A DNA stretch of 64,000 nt from NCBI RefSeq assembly GCF_002078875.1, contig NC_034411.1, positions 51,413,695 to 51,477,694 on the forward strand, written 5' to 3'. How positions within the stretch are numbered: position 1 is the stretch's first letter; every line of letters begins with the position of its first letter. The translations under genes and the position numbers were made by a program. The notes under the pieces were generated by a model. That model did not search any database and was not told the origin of the DNA. It was given only the letters and a program-made list of their open reading frames with translations. Of this stretch, positions 24,691-33,975 are shown piece by piece. This DNA is from Numida meleagris (lineage: Eukaryota > Chordata > Aves > Galliformes > Numididae).

Positions 24691-25086
24691 TCTCTTATAT
24701 GAGGAAGGGCTGAGAGAACTGGGACTGTTCTGCCTGGAGAAGTCTCATGAGGTTCTCATCTATGTCTATAAATACCTGAAGGGAAATACAAAGAGGATAG
24801 AGCCAGGCTCTCTTTGACGGTGCCTGGTACCAGGGCAAGAGGCAGTGGGCACCAGCTAGAACACAGGAGGTTCCTCTTGAGCATTAGGGGTCACTTCTAT
24901 ACAGTGAAGGTGGTGAAGCACTGAACACAGGTTGTTCAGAGATCTTATGGACTCTCTCCTTGGAGGTCTTCAAAAGCCACCTGGATGTGGTCCTGGACAC
25001 CCTGCTCTGGACGTCACTTCCTGAGCAGGGGTTGGGCTGGATGGACCCAGAAGTGTCCCTGCCAACCTCAGTCAGTCTGTGGTTCT
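24691..25086 (+). mobile_element. Older CR1 LINE fragment, sense
   Basis: Diverged CR1 sequence, recognisable from GAGGAAGGGCTGAGAGAACT, CTGCCTGGAGAAG, CTTGGAGGTCTTCAAAAGCC and GGGTTGGGCTGGATG, in the correct order for the ORF2 end and 3' region of an older subfamily. Several indels and stops break the frame. It ends about 385 bases upstream of the exon 2 acceptor. Confidence 0.85.
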
Positions 25087-25586
25087 CTCTTAGTCTCTTG
25101 GGATCTAACTCTGTGTCTGCTCTGTCACTGACACTTCCCTTTCCAACCCTCACTCCACAGAATTGTGGAGTCTTTGTTAGGAGTTTGTCTCAGCAATTCT
25201 GGTCAAAGCAAAGTTTATTTTTTTTCCTATTGCATCTTTCCTGGGAAAAAAATAATTAGTTATTGTGAAGAAGAAAATACTGTACTTTGTGTCTGAATAA
25301 TGTATGTATCTATATACAATAAAGAAATTTCATAAGTTCTGTGTTAAATGCTTAAACATCATGCTTTGATTATGACAGTAGTTCCTCTATCTCTAAATTG
25401 TTTTGTGGCTTACTTTCCTGTTTTTTTCACTTTTTTTTTCTATATGTGTTGTGTGTGTTTTGTCTTGCAGAGTTGGAAGAGCACGGAGATTTCAAGCTTT
25501 GAGTGACGGGCGCCTAACAAGATTACCACAGCTAAGCTGAGAGAAGGCAGTTGCAGCTCTGAGTACCAGATTCACCGAGCTGGTAT

Positions 25587-25592
25587 ATGTAA
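25587..25592 (+). promoter_or_regulatory. Minimal start-stop uORF (AUG-UAA)
   Basis: ATG is followed at once by TAA, 117 bases into the putative exon 2. Start-stop elements of this kind are known to stall ribosomes and lower downstream translation in other mRNAs. It is the first ATG in the predicted spliced leader after the acceptor. The role here is inferred. Confidence 0.45.
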
Positions 25593-25633
25593 TGCACGTA
25601 CATGAAAGCGCACATGTTTTTGTCATCACATAG
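25592..25633 (+). CDS. Upstream ORF of 13 codons in TULP4 leader
   Basis: ATG at 25592, overlapping the last base of the start-stop element, and TAG at 25631-25633. The peptide begins MHVHESAHVF. It lies entirely upstream of the TULP4 start, so it is a candidate regulatory uORF and not evidence of a stable peptide. Confidence 0.3.
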   Translation: MHVHESAHVFVIT

Positions 25634-25655
25634 ACTGACTTTCACATATTCCTGA
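25602..25655 (+). CDS. Upstream ORF of 17 codons in TULP4 leader
   Basis: ATG at 25602 to TGA at 25653-25655, overlapping the 13-codon uORF in another frame. The peptide starts MKAHMFLSSHR. Overlapping short uORFs would make re-initiation further down the leader likely. Confidence 0.3.
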   Translation: MKAHMFLSSHRLTFTYS

Positions 25656-25669
25656 GAGCTTTGCAATTG

Positions 25670-25861
25670 ATGAAAATTAATTTAAGTACCAGATGGAGCA
25701 CCTTTACAGCACAGGAATCAGTAACCCATGGAAAAACACCTGCCAGTAATATTCAACTTAATTCATGGTCTTCACAAGTGAAAAAAATTTGCAAGAAGAG
25801 GAAGAAAAAACCCTCCACACAGAAAAAGCCTAAGAAATACCTCCACAATCTAAATCAGTAA
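25670..25861 (+). CDS. Upstream ORF of 63 codons, lysine-rich C-terminus
   Basis: ATG at 25670 to TAA at 25859-25861, within the putative untranslated part of exon 2. The predicted peptide starts MKINLSTRWSTF. It becomes strongly basic in its last third, with KKICKKRKKK and QKKPKK blocks. No domain is recognised. A run of lysine codons can slow ribosomes, so the uORF might act in cis. It could equally be a by-product of an A-rich leader. Confidence 0.3.
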   Translation: MKINLSTRWSTFTAQESVTHGKTPASNIQLNSWSSQVKKICKKRKKKPSTQKKPKKYLHNLNQ

Positions 25862-26213
25862 TTGTGAGGAAAACATAAGAATACTGAGGGCGGAGGAAAG
25901 TGATTTTGTTATTGCAGGGGCATAATGTATCACCTTTGGCACAGTATGCTTCGGGCTCAGTAGTTTGTGAATGGACTAATAAATTGTGACTGTATGATGA
26001 GCAGTGATGACTGAAAGTAAGTAAGTTGAGGAACTATGGGACAGGTCTGGGCACTGAATTGAAGAATCCTCGTCATCCTTTTTGAGTTAACCAGGTCATC
26101 GTCTTGCATATTCTTTCTGCCTCTCCTTTTTCCTCTTTTCACTTAGTGTGGTATCAGTACTAAATAATTGAGCTCATAAATGTTACTCAAATAAAACGAT
26201 TGGAATACTTCAT

Positions 26214-26411
26214 ATGTTTCCTTCTTGTACAGCTGCAAATGTTGTGTCTGGAACTATGAATCTTTGCTGTAGACAAGCATCAAGAAGGAAAGATCCGATA
26301 AAACAAGCAAGGAAAATACCTAGAGAAATAGTGAAACCAGGAAGTCAGATTTTTAATGCTGCTTCTTTTTCTTTTTTAGATGAATACGTTTCTTCCTTCC
26401 TTGAATTTTAG
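26214..26411 (+). CDS. Upstream ORF of 65 codons in TULP4 leader
   Basis: ATG at 26214 to TAG at 26409-26411. The peptide starts MFPSCTAANVV and has a basic middle (RKDPIKQARK). No family is recognised. It spans the internal acceptor-like site at 26379, so splicing there would remove or break it. Confidence 0.25.
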   Translation: MFPSCTAANVVSGTMNLCCRQASRRKDPIKQARKIPREIVKPGSQIFNAASFSFLDEYVSSFLEF

Positions 26412-27510
26412 AAGATTTTGAAAGATTGCTTACTTGATGTGCTTTAATTCTGGCATTTGTTTTTTATGGTAGGATAGAAAGTCTGTGATTGCTTGTAGCA
26501 GAAAAAAGGGAAAAGGAAAAACAACTTGACATTTTAGCCTGTTTTGGAAGAGAGAGAACTTCATGGTTCACCTGAGGCAAACTTATCTGCTTTAAAAGCT
26601 AAAAGCTTTGGAGCACTTTTGATTCTGCTATAAATGAAGAGGGGGTTTCTTTGTCATTCGTGTGTGGCAGCAAAAAGTGGGAAAGCAGGCAAGAAAGATA
26701 GCATGATAAACGATTCAGGCTCTGTTGGGTCTCTGGTGGAAAAAAAAAGTGCTGCAATGAAAATTGGATTGGCTTTGGATTGCAAAAACGTTTGAATCCA
26801 ACGAGCGTTTCAGTACCAAGAGGGATTTCCCATCTGGCCTGGCACACCAGTGCCTGCACAAGTTTGGGTCTGTTGTTTCGCACGGTTTGTGTGCCTTTTT
26901 TTCCCTTTATGCAATCTCTTTCAGCTTTAGCAGCAGAAATACATCAGATGGAAAAGATATGCCAGAGGGCAGCTTGGAAAAGATGAATGTCATATATATA
27001 CATATGTATGTGCGTGTGTTTAAATTTCTGCAACTGAACTTTTGAAGAAAATCTGACTGGAGGAAATCTTAAAAGCCTTAAGTTACTTGAAACCTACACA
27101 TTTGCAACTCTTTGTCTCTGGAATTGCGTTACGCTAAACTGGAATCTCAGGCTGTATAAAGATTATATCAAGTTGAGCAAAAAGATGACTTAACCATTTC
27201 TTGAGCGCCTCTTATGAAGTAGCTGTCTCTCCAAAGGATAAGTGCACCCTCACTCTACAGACTCAAAAACAAAAAATGAACCTGAATTTTTTTTTAAGTG
27301 TTACTTTTTCTTAGCCAACTGCCATCATCTTTTATAGAGGAATTTTTCACTATGCATTTGGTGGATATTTATAAACACTGACCCCATCCTCCTCCCTTTC
27401 AATGATCTATCCCAGGTCAGTCTTATCAATAAAAAACAAAAAAATTGGTTAAAATTTTGTGCGCTAGACACATTACTTTCCTATGTCAAAAAATAAAATA
27501 TTTAAAAAGC

Positions 27511-27762
27511 ATGTATGCAGCAGTGGAACATGGGCCTGTTCTTTGCAGCGACTCCAACATCCTCTGCCTCTCCTGGAAAGGGAGAGTTCCCAAAAGTGAG
27601 AAGGAAAAGCCCGTGTGCAGGCGGCGGTACTATGAGGAAGGCTGGTTGGCAACAGGCAATGGCAGAGGAGTTGTAGGCGTCACTTTTACTTCCAGCCATT
27701 GCAGGAGGGACCGGAACACCCCTCAGAGAATCAACTTCAATTTGAGGGGCCACAACAGCGAG
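27511..27762 (+). CDS. TULP4: Tubby-like protein 4, N-terminal coding segment (codons 1-84)
   Basis: TULP4 is a large protein of about 1500 residues with N-terminal WD40 repeats, a SOCS box thought to recruit an elongin/cullin ubiquitin ligase, and a C-terminal tubby domain. The 84 codons here match the conserved vertebrate N-terminus: MYAAVEHGPVLCSDSNILC at the start, then YYEEGWLATGNGRGVVG, then INFNLRGHNSE, where the first WD40 blade begins. The ATG has A at -3, and the frame is closed upstream by TAA at 27430-27432. A non-AUG extension of 22 codons is open but unsupported. The segment ends exactly between codons at the donor GTAAGC. The remaining coding exons are not in this window. Identity rests on recalled family sequence; the match is strong over the whole segment. 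Confidence 0.95.
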
Positions 27763-28797
27763 GTAAGCAAACGGTGTGTTATGATTCTAAGATTGAATGA
27801 CTCTGGCTTTGGAAATGATAGCATTAATTCTTTTGTAGTATTTCTGCTTGCAATCTGGTGGGGGAGCATGGAGGAGGCTCGGGACTAGTCCAAACGTGTT
27901 TGGAGTTTTTTTGGTAAATTGAAAAGCGTGAGGCTTATGGTGAGGATGCTCTTTGAAAACGAATCTGGAATTTCCAATAAATTCAAGAAGTGCATGTCAG
28001 AATGTTAAAAGCTCTGGTAGCAGACTGCTTTTACGCAATGTTAAAGTCTGCCTTGGAAGACTAGTAGAAAGGCAGAGGGGTGAAAGAGGAGCTTGGGCAA
28101 AGCCTGCCAGTTTTTATGAAACTGCAGACTGGACTGTTCTACAGCAGATGACGGTGACGTGTAGGTCTGCACACAAGTGTGTGTAGACAGGAGTGTTTTG
28201 TGTGTTATATAGATCATTATAGATAAAAGACAAATTCATGTATGTATTTGTATGAAATTCTGTCAAAAAATGTAGAGGCAACTTTTCTCAAAGGAAAGAG
28301 CGGTGTTTGCGTCCAGCAATCTGCTTTGGGCCATCTTGAGTTATCAGTATATTTTTCATTTGCATATTGGGTTTTGTTATTTGAAACATGAGATACAGTG
28401 ACCAGTTCTTAATTTCTTCATATTTTTTAATTGTCCTGTGAACATCTGTTTTTCTGCTTTTGCTTAACGCATGTCTTGGAAACACTGGAAGTGCTGTTAA
28501 TGGGAACATGAAGTCTTGTTGCAGAACATGGAACTACAGGGCTAGGCTTAATATGTAACAGTTAAGTGAGAAAGATGCTGACGTGCATGCTGCCCTTTGG
28601 TTCTGGTCACTTTTGCTTACATTTACGCAGTCAGTCATAAAATTCTTTTTCTGGGTTGCAGCATCATTGCTCTGTGGATTGAGCTGTGCTACTTGTGCAT
28701 CCTTTCCCCCAACACTGGCTGGCACAAGAGTCTCAAATGAGAATGTTCTTTGTAAAAGTTTTTGGATGTGGGCTCTTAAATTGTGTTGGGCCAAGCC

Positions 28798-28817
28798 TAT
28801 CATTAATAATAATGATA
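28798..28817. repeat. Perfect inverted repeat, 8-bp arms
   Basis: Arms TATCATTA and TAATGATA separated by four bases. AT-rich and of uncertain meaning. Confidence 0.6.
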
Positions 28818-30193
28818 AATAAGGTTGTGTTTCTAGAAGTCTTCCTGGTTAGGAGCAAATGTGTGAAGGACTAGAACAGAAGCTACCAATTCACATCTCT
28901 GCATGGGGCTACAAGGCTGATACGATGGTGTCAACTGTGTCATACTTGAAGAAGAAGGGAATGGCTTTTAAGGCAACTAGCTTTGTGGTGGGTCTTTGGC
29001 TGCTGCTAGATTTTTTGAGCATTGGTGTGAAGGAAAGCTTGGACTTACTAGATGATGCATTATACAGTACTCTTCACCAGACTAACTGAGCGTTGTCCTG
29101 TCTCTTAGAGGATAATCCTATTGGTTTGGAAAGGAATGAAACTGTAATATAGGGTTTGTTACTGGTGAAAGGTAAATAGTGGGATGGATGAGAAGATTGT
29201 TTCTTTAGAAAACATCTTTTCTTCTAAGTTTATCTGTTGAAAGATTCTTTAAATAAAGAAAATGTTGGAATGGCTCCACTTAACAGCTAGTGTGACATGC
29301 AGAGTTTATTGCTTTTCTGACATATGTTCCTGCTTTAATATCACGGTGCATTCAGTCAAAAAGCATAAAGTGCTTTAATGAACGAGCAGGAGAGGTGAAA
29401 ATGCAGAAGTTAGAAGCTTTCAGTTTGGGATATAATAAGCAATATGCTGCGGGCAGAGCAGCACAGTGTATTTCAGTTTTAGAGTGAAAATCTGGAAAAG
29501 GTATAGCAGTGCTGTGCTTTGGGCAAGAACATGAGCCTATTTTTAAGCAGGTCATGAAGGTGGATGCTAGTCATGTATTTTTGTGGTGTTTTTATGATTG
29601 CTGAAAAGATTCCTTGAAACCTTTTGGTACGCAGCTCCTTTTTTGTCTGTAGAAGCAATGCCTACAGCATATCAGAGCAAGTAAGAATGAAGAATCCTGG
29701 GACTGAATTACTGGCAGGCACTTTACAGTGGTGGACTTGCATGATTCATCGCATCAGACAATAATTGTGACCAAAGTGCTTGGTAGCCTGAGCCAGGGTT
29801 GTGTTTTTACAATTGCTTCAAGGTTGGTTATTAGCATTGGAAACTAGGAAGTTGCTGCTATAATATTTTAATTAACATCCTGATGTTTTTGTATTTTCTA
29901 GGGAAGAGCAAGGGATTAAAATAAGCATATTCCATTTGTTCTATGTCAAGGAGTGAAAATGCTGCGTTTTGTGATAGAAAACCTTTACATTTTGGATAAT
30001 ATTTATAGTCTTGATTCTCATTAACATAATGCTCAGAATTCTAACAGTTAAAAGTGGATGTATATCTTCCTGTGAAAGATTACAAGATGCCTGCAAATCA
30101 AATTGGCTGGATGGTGCTGATGTAGGTGTTTCTTTTAATAGGTTTCTACTGTATTAAGATGCTAATAGCTTCTATGGCACTTGATGTTTTTAA

Positions 30194-30219
30194 AATTATT
30201 AGTGTTTTCACTAATAATT
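30194..30219. repeat. Perfect hairpin, 11-bp stem and TTTT loop
   Basis: AATTATTAGTG pairs perfectly with CACTAATAATT across a TTTT loop. A second perfect hairpin begins two bases later. Confidence 0.8.
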
Positions 30220-30221
30220 CA

Positions 30222-30239
30222 CTAACACTAATGTGTTAG
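30222..30239. repeat. Perfect hairpin, 7-bp stem and TAAT loop
   Basis: CTAACAC pairs with GTGTTAG across a TAAT loop. It adjoins the 11-bp hairpin and shares the CACTAA word with it, so the two may have a common origin. Confidence 0.8.
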
Positions 30240-33142
30240 CATGATGAAAAATAAACACGCACAAAACAATTTTGTCATCATTGATATATCTTAGATTTGG
30301 TATGCTAGTTTCTGGAGTGAAATGTTTAAAAAGTAGTGCAAGAATATGCAAATTCTGATGCAGTGAATTAAGTAACATTGAATACATTAGAGAGTATGTG
30401 TAGCAACTTTAACTGTAATCATAAAGTAAACTGCTCATTTATTTAATTTTTTTGGATTGTCCAGGTACATGACTGTAGCTGCAAAAAATACCCTATTTGC
30501 TTTAGCACAAGATTTAGAAGTGGGAAGGGATGTAAACATACCTCAGCTGGGCTGTCCAATGAATTATTTTTAGTTGCAGCTTTTCAAAAGAACCCAGTCC
30601 TTTTAAAAATATATTCAAGAATTATTGCTTCTCATACTGCATTGTTTTATGGAAGTCTCTGGACAGCTCTTAGCTTGGTTTTGTTTTAGAGTAGAAGGAG
30701 GTTACAAATCCTCTTTCCTATGTTAAAAAGAAATCTTTCAGTTATTCTGTCCACCTCTTTGGGGTTGTGTGTAAAAGTTCTGAGCAATTCTGGCAATGCA
30801 GTCTCTTTCCAGTGGTCCATTAAAAATAAAAACAACAAACAAATCAACCTCTTCAGCAGTGTTTGTTGGTTTGTAGTGTTACTGGTAAGAAAATAGGAAA
30901 AACTACAGATATAGATTTGTGTTTTAATTGTAACTGACATGTGAATCTTAAGTGTGATTTCTTTTATGATTAAAAAAAGAAGTCTTGACAGCACAGGGAT
31001 CAGTCATTGCCTTCTGGAAGAGTTGTAACTTGTGAACGCTTAAGAAATCTTGAGGTAGAGAGATGCTGTAACAATGCCTTTTGGCTACAGGCTCCTCAGT
31101 GGTACAAGACGCACGCTGATGTAAACTGCAGTGGTTCTGCAGATCTCTGCTGCTTTCCTGTCTGCACAGAGAAGACAGGACAAGGTTTAGAGGCAGAAAT
31201 GTTATGTGTAAGGCAAGCTAGTGTAATTGGAGAAGTAAAACAAGCTTTTGGGCATACACGGTGCTGGAAGGACTTGTATTTCTGAAAGCTTGCCTGATTT
31301 TTACAACCCTGCTAGTTAATATAATAGAAGTTGTGAAATCTGTTTACAAACCATGTCCTTCCTCTGTCCTCAAACTGTTGCAGCTACAAAACAAAAAAAA
31401 CAACAGCACTGCAGAGAGAGGCAGAATTGGTGCTTCTGTGAGAAGGGACCTCTTGGGGAGTGGATCCTCTGTCTGTCTGGGCTGGATGTTGACATTTTCT
31501 TTATGACTGTTGTTGCCTGGCTGTTCTCAATACTTATTTTCAGAAAGGACAAAGATGCTGAGGTTTCTTGTTGACTCTTTGATTGCCCTTTTTGAACTGT
31601 TTTCTGTGGACTCCAGCTGGTTGCTTGAGCGCTTTTAAATTCTTCAGGCAACCTTTATAAGAGCTAAAATACATTTTTATTCTCTTTATTAATCTTCTGC
31701 TTAGCAGTCTTTAGAAATTAGTAATTCCAAATCAAATTCTTGATGAAGCTTAAATATGCTCCATGGCATGCAAAAAGTCTTTCATAGACTCCTCTGTAGA
31801 TGTAGTGAAGAGGTGAGATTACTATTGACTGTTGGTGTATGAACACCTGAATAAGGGAAGTCACAAGTCAGTATGTAATTCTGAATTCTTGCATGCATAA
31901 GCATAGTTACAGGATCTACTGAGCATCTGAATAGTGGAGAAATCAGGTTTTACGATACAATTTCTGAGCCATAATAATCATTAAGGACATTGCCTTGCTT
32001 TAAACTGTTCCCAGAGGAATTCATCAAATTAGAGATAGTCTGAACAGATAAGATACCCATTACAAACTATAAACATTTCACAATATAATTGAACATAAAG
32101 CACCAAGTAATTGCTTGTCAAGTATAGCTAGAATGTAATAGGATAGATGAAAAATAATTGTCAGCACTAATCCTTGGGCAGCCAGCATCTCTGCTCTGAT
32201 AGTGTCTTTTATGAACATGTGCAAGCTTCTGAGGGAACTCGTAAGAATTCTCTTTACATTAGGAGCTTCTTTGTAGAGAAGCAATCTGTTTGTCTAATAA
32301 TTGTTACAGGAAGTAACAAAAATTAATTGTAATTGAGAAATCTTATTTTTGTGAATTTTCAAACAGAAGTGTTTTTAAGATTTCAAAATAAAATTGGGAT
32401 GTTCCAGCTCTGAAATTATTTGTGTAATGAGTGTATTGGAAAATTGTATCTTTATACATTTGTGATTATTATTTTTACATTTTAAGGAAATGAAATGTAC
32501 ACAGATAGCTTTATTAATGGGAAAAAAACACCAAAAAGTAGCTTTGTTTAGCTTGGTCAGAATGTGATGCAAATGGCAAGTACAGTGGATTCACTTCTAT
32601 TCAAGAGACTTGTCAAAGGTTCTGGCCATGACAAGACCAGCAGGAAGGAGCTCAGTTCACTCAACTCTGGTTTACAGCAGGGCTCTCAGGTTGGTGGAGC
32701 CTCATTTGGCAGTTTTGATTGCTCTCTGCAGACAACAGAAATCTGCCTGTACATCTAGGTGAAAGCCTTTGGATCTAAGCTGGTGGAGTGGCATCAGAGA
32801 CCACAACTGTTGAAGGCAGGCAGGAAGTGCCAGGAATGCAAAAGTGTGGAGAGAAGCCATTCAACTTTGGCTAGAATGTGGGATAAAACTCATGTGCAAG
32901 AGGAGACAGAGTATCTTTCTGAGGATAAATGCATATAGTATTCCAACACAAGATAGAATTGCTGGAAATCTGCAGGAGCAGATAATTATTACCTAGGGTA
33001 AATGTGTGCATGTACCTTCATATGCACAGGAGAGAAACACAGATGTGGCTGGAGTAGAGCCAATCTTCCAAAATAAAAACAGTAGCTTTTGAGAAACTGA
33101 GGAGACACATGAGGATCTGGCATTCACTGATGGTCTGTGGAG

Positions 33143-33240
33143 TCATAGAATCATTGAGGTTGGAAAGGACCTCTAAGATCATCTAGTCCAGCTGTCCACC
33201 TACCACCAATATTGCTCATTAAACCATGTCCCTAAGTACT
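33143..33240 (-). mobile_element. CR1 LINE 3' end fragment, antisense
   Basis: Complement of the CR1 3' tail: TCATAGAATCATTGAGGTTGG, then GGACCTCTAAGATCATC and a block ending AAACCATGTCCCTAAGT. About 100 bases remain. Confidence 0.92.
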
Positions 33241-33316
33241 AAGACAGTAATGGAAGGCAGGAATGAATTCCACAGATGTGGCTTCCACGCAGGATAATGG
33301 AAAGCAGAAGGAGGCA

Positions 33317-33335
33317 ATAGCTGGTAGCCAGCTAT
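33317..33335. repeat. Short inverted repeat, 8-bp arms
   Basis: ATAGCTGG and CCAGCTAT with a TAG spacer, in the unique stretch between two CR1 copies. Confidence 0.6.
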
Positions 33336-33359
33336 CAGCAATGTGGAGTCTTGGAATGG

Positions 33360-33975
33360 TAGAATCACAGAATGGCTTGGGTTGGAAGGGACCTCAACAT
33401 CCACCCAGTTGCAGCCCCTGCCGTGGGCAGGGCTGCCATCCATCAGCTCAGGCTGCCCAGGGCCCCATCTAACCTGGTCTTGAACACCTCCAGGAATGCA
33501 GCATCCACAACTTCTCTGGGCAGCCTGTTCCTGTGCCTCACAACCCTCACAGTGAAGATTTTTTCCTAATATCTACTCTAAATCTATTTTATTTTAGTTT
33601 AAAACCATTCCCCCTTGTTCTGTCACTACATGTCCTGGTAGAGTTCCTCCCCATCTTTCCTGTGGGCACTTTTTAGTTACTGGAAGCCTACTGTTAAAGT
33701 CTCCCTGGAGACTTTTTTCCCTCTGGGCTAAACACCCACAGCTCCCTCAGCCTTTTCTCATAAGAGAAGTGCTCCAGCCCTCTGATCATCTTCATGGCTT
33801 TCCTCTGGCCCCGCTCCAACAGCTCCACATCTTTCTTGTGCTGGGGACCCCTGGCCTGGACGCAGTACTGCATGTGGGGGCTCATGAGGGCAGGGCAGAG
33901 AAGAGGGGGGACAATCACCTCCCTCTCCCTGCTGCCACCCCTCTTCTGATGCAGCCCAGGGTACAGTTGGCATGA
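33360..33975 (-). mobile_element. CR1 LINE, 5'-truncated, antisense
   Basis: About 615 bases of CR1 complement. The 3' end (AGAATCACAGAATGGCTTGG) is at the low coordinate, and ORF2 coding lies toward the high end. The minus strand there gives [19 protein letters not shown] and then [14 protein letters not shown], the known CR1 C-terminal motifs, with stops and frameshifts. It lies about 120 bases from another CR1 copy in the same orientation. Confidence 0.95.

Larger units (their letters stand above)
170..25470 (+). other. TULP4: TULP4 intron 1
   Basis: The interval between the donor at 170 (GTGAGT) and the acceptor at 25469-25470 (pyrimidine-rich tract, then CTTGCAG). It holds the rest of the CpG island; CR1 fragments at 5220, 16309, 18904 and 24691; a solo LTR at 10222-10750; an 18-bp palindrome at 14615; a minus-strand frame relic at 20554-20946; and homopolymer runs, for example poly-A near 13566 and 14920. 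The stretches 830-5219, 5284-10216, 10756-14614, 14633-16308, 16959-18903, 19171-20553 and 20976-24690 are AT-rich sequence in which I see no exon, RNA gene or recognisable repeat. The short open frames there look like chance. Confidence 0.8.
25471..27762 (+). other. TULP4: TULP4 exon 2 (long 5' UTR plus first coding segment)
   Basis: The 3' boundary is firm: AACAGCGAG|GTAAGC at 27762/27763, in phase 0 after codon 84. The 5' boundary is inferred from a strong acceptor at 25469-25470. Nothing resembling an acceptor lies directly before the start codon (the preceding bases are A-rich), so untranslated sequence must extend upstream. Two other acceptor-like sites lie within the exon: pyrimidine tracts followed by TTTTTTAG at 26379 and TTTTCTTAG at 27315. 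A strong donor-like AAA|GTAAGT occurs at 26017. The 2.04-kb leader may therefore be one exon or may be alternatively spliced. Confidence 0.65.

Noticed and set aside
26764..27045. 93-codon and overlapping 68-codon frames in exon 2
   Set aside because: Both lack an ATG at their start (they begin at TTG), and the residues look like translated AT-rich leader. Not counted as uORFs.
27445..27510. In-frame 22-codon extension upstream of the TULP4 ATG
   Set aside because: It would begin with a non-AUG codon, its residues do not match known TULP4 N-termini, and the conserved protein begins at the ATG at 27511.
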